Positions 7,234-15,859 of a DNA stretch of 34,120 nucleotides are shown here, piece after piece. The translations under genes and the position numbers were made by a program. The first letter of the stretch is position 1. Each line of letters starts with the position of its first letter. This DNA comes from Allobosea sp. (lineage in GTDB: Bacteria > Pseudomonadota > Alphaproteobacteria > Rhizobiales > Beijerinckiaceae), in assembly GCF_030694325.1 (NCBI RefSeq), contig NZ_JAUXYO010000006.1:1-34120 (forward strand), in the 5' to 3' direction. The notes beneath the pieces are model-generated. The model had not been told where the DNA came from, ran no database searches, and worked only from the letters and a program-made list of their open reading frames with translations.

Positions 7234-8670
7234 CTACTTTCCGGGCGGGAAGGTCAGCGGCGAGATCTCGAGATGGTCGCGCTTGGCCCAGTCGAGCTCC
7301 TTGACCTTGGGCTCGGCGCGACGCTGGGCCTCCTCGAGCTCGGCGGCGGCGGCGGCGTAATCCATCGTCAGCACCTTGCCGTTCTCGACGACCGTGACGC
7401 CGTCGACGATGACGGTCGTGACCGCGCGCTCGCCCGCCGCATAGATCAGGCTGCGGATCGGATCGCGCAGCGGGCGCATCATCGGATGGGTGACGTCGAC
7501 CAGCACGATGTCGGCCTTGGCGCCCTTGGCGAGGCGGCCGATGTCGTCGCGGCCCAGCGCCTTGGCGCTGCCGAGCGTCGCGGCGTTGAAGGCATCCGAG
7601 GTACGCAGATCGAAGACATCCTCCGCCATCATGCGCGAGCCGATGCAGACAGCGCGCAGTTCCTCCAGCATGTGGTGGGGATAGGTGTCGGTGCCGATGC
7701 CGACATTGACGCCGGCGGCGACATATTGCCCGAAGCTCTGCATCGCGATGCCGCGGCGCTGGAAGACGATGGGGCAATGGGCGACGTTGGTGCCGGTCTC
7801 GACGAGGCAGCCGAGATCGTCCGTCGCCGGCCACTTTGCGGAGGAGTGGTGGTCGAGGAAGATGCCGTGGCCGATGATCGAGAATGGTCCCAGCACATCG
7901 AGCGATTCCAGCCATTCGACCGGCGTCATGCCGTGGCGGCGGGTGATCTCGTGGAACTCGACGACGCTTTGGGCGGCGTGGATCTGGAAGGGAACCTTGC
8001 GCTTCTCGGCCTCGGCATAGCTCGCCTGGATCAGCTCGGGCGTGCAGGTGTCGATCTGCGAGGGCGAGACCATGCCGGAGAGGCGCCCGCTGTCGTCTGC
8101 GGCGACCTGGTCGAGCAGCTGCATCGCGGCGGCCATGGCGGCCTCGCCCGCCTTCTCGTCCCATTCGTATTTCGCGAGATGGCCGTTGTCGGTGTACCAG
8201 CGGGCCGAGCGGTACATCGGCGAGAAGACGCCGCGCAGGCCCGACGCCTTGAAGGTCTCCAGCCAGCCATCCCAGGCGACGGACATGTCGACCAGCGTGG
8301 TGACGCCCGACATCAAGAGCTCGGAATAGGTCACCTGCGCACAGGACTTGATGCCCTGCGCGTCGCAGCGGAACAGCGGCATGAACTCGTAGAGCGCCGT
8401 GCCGTACATCTTCGGGCTGCCGAGTTCGTCGTTCCAGCCCTTGGTCATCGCCTCCGAGGAGGGGTGGGAGTGGATGTTGACGAGGCCCGGCATGACCATC
8501 CTGCCCCGCCCGTCGATGGTGGTGTCGGCCTGGCCCTTATAGGTCCCACCGACATGGACGATCCGGTCGCCGTCATAGGCGACGTCGCCGTCGCGCAGAT
8601 AGACATGCCCTTTGGCCTTGGCGTCATAGGCGACGATCCAGGAAGCGTTGCGGATGAGGGTGATGGGCAT
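7234..8670 (-). CDS. Amidohydrolase-superfamily deaminase/hydrolase (ATZ/TRZ-like)
   Basis: A 478-residue metal-dependent hydrolase related to the chlorohydrolase, cytosine deaminase and SsnA group. The metal-binding HxH is in VNIHSHP (H67, H69), with H231 in QIHAAQS, E238, H268 in IIGHGIF and D328 in GIGTDTYPHH, a complete mononuclear set. The N-terminal strand IRNASWIV and the C-terminal KADIVLVD stretch form the flanking beta-sandwich. The ATG at 8670 is chosen for its GGAG; a longer reading would pull part of an intergenic repeat into the protein. It is the last gene of the transporter cluster and probably acts on the imported compound, a heterocyclic or amide-containing nitrogen compound. 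The substrate cannot be read from the sequence. Confidence 0.85.
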   Translation of the reverse strand: MPITLIRNASWIVAYDAKAKGHVYLRDGDVAYDGDRIVHVGGTYKGQADTTIDGRGRMVMPGLVNIHSHPSSEAMTKGWNDELGSPKMYGTALYEFMPLFRCDAQGIKSCAQVTYSELLMSGVTTLVDMSVAWDGWLETFKASGLRGVFSPMYRSARWYTDNGHLAKYEWDEKAGEAAMAAAMQLLDQVAADDSGRLSGMVSPSQIDTCTPELIQASYAEAEKRKVPFQIHAAQSVVEFHEITRRHGMTPVEWLESLDVLGPFSIIGHGIFLDHHSSAKWPATDDLGCLVETGTNVAHCPIVFQRRGIAMQSFGQYVAAGVNVGIGTDTYPHHMLEELRAVCIGSRMMAEDVFDLRTSDAFNAATLGSAKALGRDDIGRLAKGAKADIVLVDVTHPMMRPLRDPIRSLIYAAGERAVTTVIVDGVTVVENGKVLTMDYAAAAAELEEAQRRAEPKVKELDWAKRDHLEISPLTFPPGK

Positions 8671-8700
8671 GGCAGGCTCCGGCGTGGGGCAGAATGAGGG

Positions 8701-8778
8701 CGTCATGGTCGGCCTTGAGCCGACCATCTCTGGCAGGAGATTCTCGGGTCTGCGCTTCGCTTCGCCCGAGAATGACGA
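8701..8778. repeat. Palindromic intergenic repeat, divergent copy
   Basis: Two hairpins lie between the amidohydrolase and the binding-protein gene: ATGGTCGGC/GCCGACCAT (8705-8713 with 8719-8727) and ATTCTCGGG/CCCGAGAAT (8740-8748 with 8765-8773). The second loop, with CGCTTCGCTTCG, resembles the loop next to 10,530, while the flanking stem has changed on both sides. This is a diverged relative of the two repeats at 10.4 and 12.4 kb. Confidence 0.65.
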
Positions 8779-8782
8779 GAGA

Positions 8783-10372
8783 TCAGCGCACGAACTTCAG
8801 GTCCAGCCCCTTATACAACCCACAGCCATAGATGTTGTGGGCCTTGAAGGGGGCGAGCCGCGCCGAGGCGGCGATCTTCATCGGCTCGTGATAGAGCGGC
8901 AGCCAGACGGCGGCCTCGTGCACCTTCTTCAGCACCTCGCCATAGGCGGCGGCGCGGTCGGCATCGTTCAGCGCCGTCATGCCCTTGCTGAGCAGCGCAT
9001 CGGTCTCGGCGTCCTTCCAGTTCATCCGGTTGGGCGTGGGCGCATTGGCGGAGGGGAAGTAGAGGTTCAGCGCGTCGCCGGCCGAGATGTAGGGGAAGCT
9101 CATCCCGAACATGTCGAACTCCTGCGTGGCCATCTTGCCCCAGGCGATGGTGGCATCGAAGAGCTGGACCTTGAGATCGACGCCGATCTTGCGCAGGTCG
9201 CCTTGGATCGCCTCCATCAGCTTCTGCCAGGTCGAGCCCGTGAAGCCGTAGACCACCGGCGAGAGCTTCTTGCCGTCCTTGGCGCGGAAGCCGTCCGCGC
9301 CCTTCACCCAGCCGGCCGCGTCGAGGATCTTGTTGGCCTCCTCGACATTGGTCCTGATCGGCGTGACCGCCTTGTTCCAGTCGAGCGCCTCGGTCGAGAT
9401 GTAGCTGTAGGCCGGCTCGACCTCGCCGAAATAAAGGTTTTCGGCGATCGCCTTCTGGTCGACGGCCATCACCATCGCGCGGCGCACGGCCGGATCGCTG
9501 ACGCCCTCCTTGTCGATCTTGAAGCCGACGAAATAGGTCCAGAAGGCTTCCTTGGAATCGACCAGCTTGAGGTTCTTGTTGGCGCGGATCTGCGACAGGC
9601 CGGAATAGGGCACGTATTGCGTGACCTGGCTCTGGCCGGTCATCACGGCGGCGAGGCGGGTGTTCTCCTCTGGCACGATGCGCCAGACGATCTCCTCGAT
9701 CTGGGCGGCACCCTTGTTCTCGTAGATCGGCGGGCCCCACTTATAGGCGGCGTGCTTCTTCAGGCGGAATTCGTTTCGCGGCTTCCAGTCGCCCCAGCAA
9801 TAGGGGCCGGTACCGTTGAAGCCCTTGACGCCGAAATCGGCGCCGAGCGCCTCGACATTGGCCTTGTCGACGATCACGGCGAAGCTCTGGGTGAGCTGGT
9901 AGAGCAGTTCCGAGAAGGGCGCGGTCAGCTTGTACTCGACCGTGGTGTCGTCGACGGCGACGATGTCGTCGACCTTGCCGGCGCGCCAGCGCACCGGCGA
10001 ACGCGTGGCCGGGTCGATCCAGCGCTTCATCGAGTAGACCACGTCCTGCGCGGTCAGCTTCTTGCCGTCGCAGAAGGAAACGTCGTTGCGCAGCTTGAAG
10101 GTGTAGGTCTTGCCGTCCGGCGACATCGTCCAGGAGGTGGCGAGGCCGGGCTTGATCGTCGACATGTCGTGGTCGAGCGAAACCAGCGTGTCGGCCATCA
10201 TGAAGATGACCTCGGAGGCCGCGCGCGCCGTCGAGCGGTGCGGGTCGTAGCGGTCGCTGTCGACCTCGCGCACGATGGTCAGGCTGGCGTTGGAGCCCTG
10301 CGCCAGGGCAGGCCCGGCAAGCGCAGCCAGCCCCAGCAGGGCGCCGGTGGCGATGGATGTCAGATGCTTCAC
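8783..10372 (-). CDS. ABC transporter substrate-binding protein, family 5 (Dpp/Opp type)
   Basis: A 529-residue periplasmic solute-binding protein for a peptide/nickel-type importer. A Sec signal peptide (MKHL, then a hydrophobic run to ALA, residues 22-24) predicts cleavage before Q25. The mature protein shows the family 5 pattern LATSWTMSPDGKTYTFKLR and VSFCDGKKLTAQDVVYSMKRW. Length is normal for the family. The start is a GTG with a GGGGAG Shine-Dalgarno. It follows the two permease genes on the same strand, separated by a 112-bp palindromic repeat that may allow different expression of the binding protein. Family 5 proteins bind peptides, opines, nickel complexes and other solutes; two flanking amidohydrolases point to an amide or cyclic nitrogen compound, by inference. 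Confidence 0.92.
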   Translation of the reverse strand: MKHLTSIATGALLGLAALAGPALAQGSNASLTIVREVDSDRYDPHRSTARAASEVIFMMADTLVSLDHDMSTIKPGLATSWTMSPDGKTYTFKLRNDVSFCDGKKLTAQDVVYSMKRWIDPATRSPVRWRAGKVDDIVAVDDTTVEYKLTAPFSELLYQLTQSFAVIVDKANVEALGADFGVKGFNGTGPYCWGDWKPRNEFRLKKHAAYKWGPPIYENKGAAQIEEIVWRIVPEENTRLAAVMTGQSQVTQYVPYSGLSQIRANKNLKLVDSKEAFWTYFVGFKIDKEGVSDPAVRRAMVMAVDQKAIAENLYFGEVEPAYSYISTEALDWNKAVTPIRTNVEEANKILDAAGWVKGADGFRAKDGKKLSPVVYGFTGSTWQKLMEAIQGDLRKIGVDLKVQLFDATIAWGKMATQEFDMFGMSFPYISAGDALNLYFPSANAPTPNRMNWKDAETDALLSKGMTALNDADRAAAYGEVLKKVHEAAVWLPLYHEPMKIAASARLAPFKAHNIYGCGLYKGLDLKFVR

Positions 10373-10436
10373 GATCGTTCTCCCCTTTTTGTGTCACGTA
10401 ACGTCAGATTTGGATCGACCTCGCTCCATCCGCGCC

Positions 10437-10548
10437 GTCATCCCGGACAAGCGGCAAAGCCGCGCCGATCCGGGATCCATTCCGGAACCTCTCCGGCTGG
10501 CTTTCCGGAATGGATCCCGGGTCTTCGCTTCGCTGCGCCCGGGATGAC
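10437..10548. repeat. Nested palindromic intergenic repeat inside the transporter cluster
   Basis: Outer arms GTCATCCCGG (10437-10446) and CCGGGATGAC (10539-10548) enclose an inner perfect 18-bp hairpin (10470-10487 with 10503-10520, loop 15 nt; arms begin CCGGGATCCATT). It lies between the permease stop and the binding-protein start. The architecture is the same as the repeat at 12438-12548, so these are copies of one dispersed family. Confidence 0.8.
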
Positions 10549-10574
10549 AGCGTGAAATGGGGCGCGTGGCTCAT

Positions 10575-11462
10575 TCACTGGTTCCTCATGCGCGGGTCGA
10601 GCAGGTCGCGCAGGGCGTCGCCCAGCAGATTGACGCAGAGCACGATGGCGATGATCACCAGGCTCGGCAAAAGCGAGATGTGCGGCGCGAAGAACAGCGC
10701 GTCGCGGCCGAGCGAGGCCATCATGCCGAGTTCCGCCTCCGGCGGGCGCACGCCCAGCCCGAGGAAGGAGAGCGCCGCGCCGATCAGGATGATCTGGCCG
10801 AAGCGCAGCGTCATGAAGACGAACACCGGCGACAGGCAGTTCAGCGCGAGATAGCGCCAGATCAGGGTGCGGTCGGGCAGGCCCATGGCGCGGCCGGCCT
10901 CCATATAATCCTGCCCCATGATGACGATTGCCGCGCTGCGGGTGATGCGGGCGACGTCGGGGATGGTCGCGATCGAGAGCGCGATCACGATCGCCGTCAG
11001 GCCGGGGCCGACGACGGCGGCGAGCGCCAGGCCGAGCAGGATCGCCGGGAAGGACAGGAGGATGTCGGCGGCGCGCATGATGTAGGGGTCGAGCCGGCGG
11101 TAATAGACGCCGAGCAGGGCGACCAGCGCGCCCAGCCCTCCGCCGATGACGATCGAGGCCAGCCCCATCACCAGCGTCAGCCGCGTGCCGTAAAGCAGGC
11201 GCGAGAGCATGTCGCGGCCCTGCCCGTCCGTGCCGAGCCAGTGCTGCGGCAGCGAGCCCTCGCTCCAGCGCGGCGGAATGAAGGGTCGGCGGGTGGTGTT
11301 GTAGGGGTCGAAGGGGGCGAGCCAAGGCGCAAACAGCGCCGCCAGCACGATCAAGATCAGGACGACCGCCGCCAGCAAGGCGAGCTTGTCGCGCAGGATG
11401 CGACGCCCGAAGGCGGCGAGTGGGCGGCTGGCGACGGGGGCGGTGACGGCGATGTCAGCCAT
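10575..11462 (-). CDS. ABC transporter permease, DppC type
   Basis: A 295-residue inner-membrane permease of the DppC/OppC kind. It has an N-terminal hydrophobic helix (about 28-47), the FDP/LGTDGQGRDMLSRLLYG segment typical of this family, further membrane helices, and an EAA coupling loop in EAGRAMGLPDRTLIWRYLA. I start it at the ATG at 11462, which overlaps the stop of the upstream permease by 8 bp (ATGGCTGA). A longer reading beginning with MSTCSM is unlikely. It should pair with the neighbouring DppB-type subunit to form the pore. The ATP-binding subunits that would dock on the EAA loop are not encoded in this window. Confidence 0.92.
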   Translation of the reverse strand: MADIAVTAPVASRPLAAFGRRILRDKLALLAAVVLILIVLAALFAPWLAPFDPYNTTRRPFIPPRWSEGSLPQHWLGTDGQGRDMLSRLLYGTRLTLVMGLASIVIGGGLGALVALLGVYYRRLDPYIMRAADILLSFPAILLGLALAAVVGPGLTAIVIALSIATIPDVARITRSAAIVIMGQDYMEAGRAMGLPDRTLIWRYLALNCLSPVFVFMTLRFGQIILIGAALSFLGLGVRPPEAELGMMASLGRDALFFAPHISLLPSLVIIAIVLCVNLLGDALRDLLDPRMRNQ

Positions 11463-12399
11463 GTTTTTCGACCCGCGGATCGAGCACGGCATAGAGCATG
11501 TCGACAATGAGGTTGATCACCAGGAAGGCCAGCGCCAGCACGAGGATGGCGCCCTGTGCGAGGGGGAAGTCGCTCGCGAGGATGGCACCGACAGCGAGCC
11601 GGCCGACGCCGGGCCAGGAATAGATCGTCTCGGTGACGACGGCGCCGCCCAGGAGATAGCCGGCCTGCAGGCCGATCAGCGTCACCACCGGGATCAGCGC
11701 GTTGCGCAGGACATGGCGCAGCACCACCGCCCGCTCGGACAGGCCCTTGGCGCGGGCGGTGCGGACATGGGCGGCACTCAGCACCTCCAACGCCGCCGTG
11801 CGCGTCATCCGCGCGATCGGGCCGATGAAGACGAGGCCGAGCGTCAGCGCCGGCAGCGCGATGGCGGCGAGCCCGTCGAGGCTCCAGAGCGGCCCACCGC
11901 GCCCGATGAAGGGCAGCAGGCCCCAATGGTAGCCGATGTACTGCATCAGGATCAGCCCGATGAAGAAGACCGGGGTCGAGACGCCCGCGACCGAGATCGC
12001 GATGACGATGCGGTCGAGCAGGCGGCCGCGATAGACCGCCGCGATGGTGCCGAGCGCGATGCCGAGCGGCACTGCCCAGACCAGGCAGGCGAACATCAGT
12101 TCGGCGGTCGGGCCGATCGCCTCGCCGAGTTCGGCGACGACGCTGGTGTTGGAGATCAGCGAGACACCGAGATCGCCCTGCAGGACGCGCGCGAGATAGA
12201 TGCCGAACTGCACGATGACGGGCCGGTCGAGTCCGAGATCCTTGCGGATCTGTTCGACCAACTCGGGACTCGCCATCGGGCCGGCGACGATGGCGGCGGG
12301 GTCAGCCGGGACGAGCTGCAGCAGCAGGAAGCCGAAGAGCAGCACGCCGAGCAGCACCGGCACCGACATCGCGACACGCTGGGCGATGTGGTTCAACAT
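11455..12399 (-). CDS. ABC transporter permease, DppB type
   Basis: A 314-residue inner-membrane permease of the DppB/OppB kind, starting MLNHIAQRVAMSVPVLLGV with the usual first membrane helix and the LVPADPA segment. The EAA-like coupling loop is ARAKGLSERAVVLRHVLRNAL. The ATG at 12399 is preferred. The open frame extends upstream only because it runs through a palindromic repeat, which would add an artificial arginine-rich leader. Its stop overlaps the start of the DppC-type permease, indicating translational coupling. Together they form the membrane core of the importer served by the binding protein at 8.8-10.4 kb. Confidence 0.92.
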   Translation of the reverse strand: MLNHIAQRVAMSVPVLLGVLLFGFLLLQLVPADPAAIVAGPMASPELVEQIRKDLGLDRPVIVQFGIYLARVLQGDLGVSLISNTSVVAELGEAIGPTAELMFACLVWAVPLGIALGTIAAVYRGRLLDRIVIAISVAGVSTPVFFIGLILMQYIGYHWGLLPFIGRGGPLWSLDGLAAIALPALTLGLVFIGPIARMTRTAALEVLSAAHVRTARAKGLSERAVVLRHVLRNALIPVVTLIGLQAGYLLGGAVVTETIYSWPGVGRLAVGAILASDFPLAQGAILVLALAFLVINLIVDMLYAVLDPRVEKHG

Positions 12400-12437
12400 G
12401 GGCGGCGCCCGCTCATCGCCATGTCTGAGAACCGCGC

Positions 12438-12548
12438 CGTCATCCCGGACGCAGCGAAGCGGAGATCCGGGATCCATCGTAAGGTGCGACGCTGCCCTAT
12501 GATGGATCCCGGATCGGCGCGGCCTGCGGCCGCTTGTCCGGGATGACG
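12438..12548. repeat. Nested palindromic intergenic repeat upstream of the DppB-type gene
   Basis: Outer 13-bp perfect arms CGTCATCCCGGAC (12438-12450) and GTCCGGGATGACG (12536-12548) surround an inner 15-bp perfect hairpin GATCCGGGATCCATC/GATGGATCCCGGATC (12464-12478 with 12501-12515). A further GC-rich segment sits between the inner and outer right arms. It belongs to the same family as 10437-10548 and lies between the YtcJ-like gene and the permease. Confidence 0.8.
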
Positions 12549-12592
12549 CAGTGTTTCCAGTGTTCTTCTCCGACAGGGCAACACAGCCACCA

Positions 12593-14218
12593 TCACGCTT
12601 CCGCCTCGTACACGACCTTCCCCGCGATGATCGTCATGTCGCAGCGGGTTTCGTGCAAGAGCTGTTCCGGCGTCGCGCTGGAGAGGTCGCGGGAGAAGAT
12701 CGCGATGTCGGCGGCCATGCCCGGCAGGAGGCGGCCGCGGCTGTCCTCGCAGCGGTTCACATAGGCGCCGAACTCGGTATAGGCGGAGATCACCTCGTCG
12801 ATCGTCAGCGTCTGGTCCGGCGAGATCACTGTGCCGCGCGCCGTCTTGCGGGTCAGCATGGTGTAGATGTTGGGCCAGATGTTCGCGTCGCAGACTGGCG
12901 CATCCGAGGAGGCGGCGGGCTTCAGCCCGGCGGCGATCCAGTCCCGCATCGGGTAGCAGGCCTCGACGCGGTCGGCCTCCAGCACCGAGAGATAGAGATC
13001 GCCGAAATCATAGATGAAGACCGGCTGCGGCACCGGCTCGATGCCGAGCCGGACCATGCGGGCGATCTGCTCCTTGGAGTTGAAGCCGCAATGCTCGATG
13101 CGGTGGCGGCGATCGGAATCGGGGTGATCGTTCAGCCCGTTCTCCATCGCGTTCAGCGTCTGCTCGATGGCGGCATCGCCGATGGCGTGGACGGCAAGCT
13201 GATAGCCCTTGGCGTGGTAGTCACGGGTCAGCGCGTCCATCTCGTCATCGGTGAGGCAGAAGATGCCCTTGGTCTCCGGCTCGCCGAGATAGGGCAGGCT
13301 CATCGCCGCCGTCTTGCCGCCGGCCGAACCATCGGTGAAGATCTTGACCGGGCCGATGCTGAGCCAGTCGTCCCCTGCCCCCGTCACCAGCCCGTCGGCG
13401 AAGCACTGCTCGACGATGCCGTTATGCCCGCCGAGCAGGCACATATTGGTGCGCACCGGCAGGCGGCCGGTGCGCTGCGCCGTGCGATAGGCGGCGACCT
13501 CGCGATAGCGAGAGCGCATGCCCACCGCGGCGTCCATCACCGAGGTGATGCCGAAGGAATTGCAGTAGCGCCCTGCCCGCTCGATCGCTGCGACGAGTTC
13601 CTCGTCGGTCGGATCGGGGATGACTTTCTTGACGGCGTCGCGGCCGTTCTCGGCCATCAGCCCGGTGAGCACGCCATTGACCTGCTCGATCGCGCCGCCA
13701 GCGGGAACGGGGGTTGTCGCGTCGACGCCGGCGAGTTTCAGCGCCAGCGAATTGGCGACCGAGAGATGGCCGCAGGCGCGCACGATATAGACGGGGTTGT
13801 TGGGCGCGGCGCGGTCCAGCTCCGTGCGGTGCGGATGGCGCTTCACGTCGAGTTCGAAATGGTCGTAGCCGCGCGCCAGGATCCATTCGCCGGGCTTCGC
13901 CTTGGCCGCCGCCTGCGCGATCATCTCCAGCAGGCCGTCGAGCGTGCGCACGAAGCGCGGCCTGATGTCGAGCTCCTTCATCGTCAGCCCGAGCGGCAGC
14001 AGATGCAGATGCGCCTCGTAGAGGCCCGGCGTCGCCATGCGGCCGGCGAGGTCGATCACCTTCGTGCCGGGGCCGATCAACGGCGCCATATCGGCCGGCG
14101 TGCCGGTCGCCAGAACCTTGCCCGCCCAGAGCGCGACCGCCGAGGCGTAGCCCTCCTTCAGCCCGAGATAGACCGGACCATTCTGGAGAACGAGATCGGC
14201 GTGCGGCAGGCTAGGCAT
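12593..14218 (-). CDS. YtcJ-like amidohydrolase (amidohydrolase 3 family)
   Basis: A 541-residue metal-dependent hydrolase of the amidohydrolase 3 / YtcJ group. The metal-binding HxH is in YEAHLHLL (H70, H72), with the bridging-lysine candidate K292 in PVKIFTDGS, H344 in LAVHAIGDAA, H376 in RIEHCGF and D439 in ASSDAP. This is consistent with an active binuclear centre. The ATG at 14218 is fixed by a strong GGAGGA 9 nt upstream; an upstream TTG reading would run through that Shine-Dalgarno. It is the first gene of the minus-strand cluster with the Dpp-type permeases, binding protein and second amidohydrolase. YtcJ proteins cleave amides, formamides or lactam-like rings; the substrate here is unknown. 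Confidence 0.9.
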   Translation of the reverse strand: MPSLPHADLVLQNGPVYLGLKEGYASAVALWAGKVLATGTPADMAPLIGPGTKVIDLAGRMATPGLYEAHLHLLPLGLTMKELDIRPRFVRTLDGLLEMIAQAAAKAKPGEWILARGYDHFELDVKRHPHRTELDRAAPNNPVYIVRACGHLSVANSLALKLAGVDATTPVPAGGAIEQVNGVLTGLMAENGRDAVKKVIPDPTDEELVAAIERAGRYCNSFGITSVMDAAVGMRSRYREVAAYRTAQRTGRLPVRTNMCLLGGHNGIVEQCFADGLVTGAGDDWLSIGPVKIFTDGSAGGKTAAMSLPYLGEPETKGIFCLTDDEMDALTRDYHAKGYQLAVHAIGDAAIEQTLNAMENGLNDHPDSDRRHRIEHCGFNSKEQIARMVRLGIEPVPQPVFIYDFGDLYLSVLEADRVEACYPMRDWIAAGLKPAASSDAPVCDANIWPNIYTMLTRKTARGTVISPDQTLTIDEVISAYTEFGAYVNRCEDSRGRLLPGMAADIAIFSRDLSSATPEQLLHETRCDMTIIAGKVVYEAEA

Positions 14219-14242
14219 GGAATTAGTTCCTCCGGGAACCAA

Positions 14243-14789
14243 TTCATGGCATCAAAAAAATCCCCGGGCAATCGCGGGGCGCGCAGCAAAATGCGCCAGC
14301 GCGGCGATGAAGAGATAGGCAGCATCGCGCGCCCCTGCACGCTGAGCAAGGCTCGTTCCGATGATGCTGCGGGAGATCGGAAGTGATGTGCTTGAGGGAA
14401 CCGAAGTGTTCGATCAAAACTCTGATAAAGAGATATATATCACAGGATCGTATTCCAAAAGGCCAACGACAAGGCCACCAAAATGTACGGTGACCGGCGG
14501 CTTCGAGCGCCGAATAGCTAAAGCCATAGCTACCTGAGGCTTTCATTTGGCCGACGATCACTGCTTTCGCACAGCCCCTTCGTCGGCGTCTCTAGCTCGA
14601 CAAAACACCACTGCTGCCAAGCCTATCTGCCTGCGTTCAAATCGAGCAAGTCACCAGGTCTCATGCCGGCAATGAGGGCTTGAACTTGATCGAGGGCGAC
14701 CGAGCAGACATCATGACGGCAGAGCCGTGCAGGAAGCTGTACCGCGAGATGGATACACCTGAAAGGCACGGCTTGCTGGGAGAGCGGTC
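14243..14789. other. Intergenic region with no recognisable gene
   Basis: About 550 bp separate the divergent amidohydrolase cluster and the BLUF gene. Short open frames here have no recognisable protein character. The segment around 14,400-14,460 is more AT-rich than its surroundings (it contains AAAGAGATATATATCAC) and is the most likely place for promoters in both directions, but I could not assign a -35/-10 pair with confidence. Confidence 0.5.
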
Positions 14790-15236
14790 ATGGCTGAGCC
14801 ACGAATTTTTCAGCTAGCCTACACGTCCTCGTTCAAGGGAAGCCGGGTGACCAGCCCTCATGGTGCCCTTTGCGATATTCTCTCCGCGTCTCGCCGTAAC
14901 AACGATCGCTCGGGGATCACCGGCTATCTGATTTTCGATGGAACGACATTCGTTCAAATACTGGAGGGCGATCAGTTGGCGGTACTGGCGACATATGTGC
15001 GGATTGAAAAGGACCCCAGACACTGCAACGTTACGATGATTGGCTCGCAGGAGGCCGCCGAGCGAAGCTTTAGCGCTTGGGGAATGGACGGCTATCTTTA
15101 CTCGACTGATCAAGATGATATCGTACGTGATCATGTCTTTACCGGCAAGATGGATTGGAGCGCTATTTCGATTGCGGGTGTCGTGGAATTGGCTCGTGCC
15201 CTTCAAAAAGTCGATCGCGCCTACCTCCCCAGCTAA
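14790..15236 (+). CDS. Short BLUF-domain blue-light photoreceptor
   Basis: A 148-residue protein made of one BLUF domain (about residues 5-100) plus a short C-terminal helical tail, like the PixD/BlrB class with no fused effector. The flavin-binding and photocycle residues are present: Y11 in FQLAYTSS, N38 in SRRNN, Q56 in FVQILEG, and the W97/M99 pair in SAWGMDG. The segments SGITGYLIFDG and IEKDPRHCNV are typical of the family. It binds FAD and would change conformation in blue light, acting through a partner protein. The ATG at 14790 has GGGAGAG upstream. No partner is adjacent, but a c-di-GMP enzyme and a two-component pair are encoded in the window; any link is speculative. Confidence 0.92.
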   Translation: MAEPRIFQLAYTSSFKGSRVTSPHGALCDILSASRRNNDRSGITGYLIFDGTTFVQILEGDQLAVLATYVRIEKDPRHCNVTMIGSQEAAERSFSAWGMDGYLYSTDQDDIVRDHVFTGKMDWSAISIAGVVELARALQKVDRAYLPS

Positions 15237-15357
15237 ACAGGCGTCGTCGCCATCGTGATTGTTTAAATTCAGGGGCGTCCTCGAAAGATCATCCGCAATC
15301 TTTACAGCATGACGCGCCGAGGCTCTAACCGCCGCTGGATGACAGATTAGTGGCAGG

Positions 15358-15859
15358 TCAGAAGCGCGCCATCGCCTTCTCGGCGGCCTCGATGCAGAAG
15401 GCGACGCCCATGGTGATCGAGAGCCGCCAGGCCAGGACCTTGCGGCTGAACCCGTCGACGACGGCGGTGAGGTAGACGAAGCCCTGGGGTGTAGGTGATG
15501 TCCATCGCCCAGACCTGATTGGCTCGCGTCACCGGCGGCTTGCGCAGCAGATAGGGGAAGATCTTATGCCCGGGCGTCGGCTTCGATGTATTCGGCCGGC
15601 GGTCGAACGCCTCGATCCCCATGCGCTTCATCAGCGTGGCGACGTCGAGACGCCCAGCCCTATGGCCATCGGCATCGAGAAGCCCTTGCAACCTGCGGCT
15701 GCCCGCAAAGGGATATTCCAGATGCAGCGCGTCGATCGCGCGCATCAGCGCCAGGTCGGCGGCCGGAACCGCGCGGGGCAGGTCATAGACGCTGCCCCGG
15801 CTGATCCCGAGCACCTTCGCCTGCCGGTTCAGTGGCAGATTATGCGCGCGGTCGATCAT
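15358..15859 (-). pseudogene. IS3-family transposase orfB, truncated and frameshifted
   Basis: The first frame reads MIDRAHNLPLNRQAKVLGISRGSVYDLP, then YPFAGSRRLQGLL and NQVWAMDITYTP, the start of the IS3 integrase core with its first catalytic Asp (DIT). Near 15487 a small deletion shifts the frame. The sequence then continues in another frame as QGFVYLTAVVDGFSRKVLAW and SITMGVAFCIEAAEKAMARF before stopping. The downstream DQGSQFT region with the second Asp and the Glu is absent. This is a dead fragment. Confidence 0.85.

Noticed and set aside
6067-8697. An 876-codon open frame on the plus strand opposite the acyl-CoA dehydrogenase and amidohydrolase
   Set aside because: It spans two well-defined minus-strand genes and their operator and has no recognisable protein features; it is a composition artefact.
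12400-12477. N-terminal extension of the DppB-type permease
   Set aside because: It is translated palindromic repeat; the normal permease N-terminus starts at 12399.
14244-14561. 105-codon minus-strand open frame upstream of the YtcJ-like gene
   Set aside because: There is no recognisable motif, and the region fits a promoter gap better.
14243-14789. tRNA, riboswitch or small RNA in the intergenic gap
   Set aside because: No cloverleaf, conserved aptamer or strong terminator-like hairpin was seen by eye.
15346-15362. TGACCTGCC-like sequence (minus strand) at the edge of the IS3 remnant as a terminal inverted repeat
   Set aside because: Its orientation is that of a left end pointing away from the truncated orfB, and no matching partner was found at the other boundary, so I did not call an IS end.
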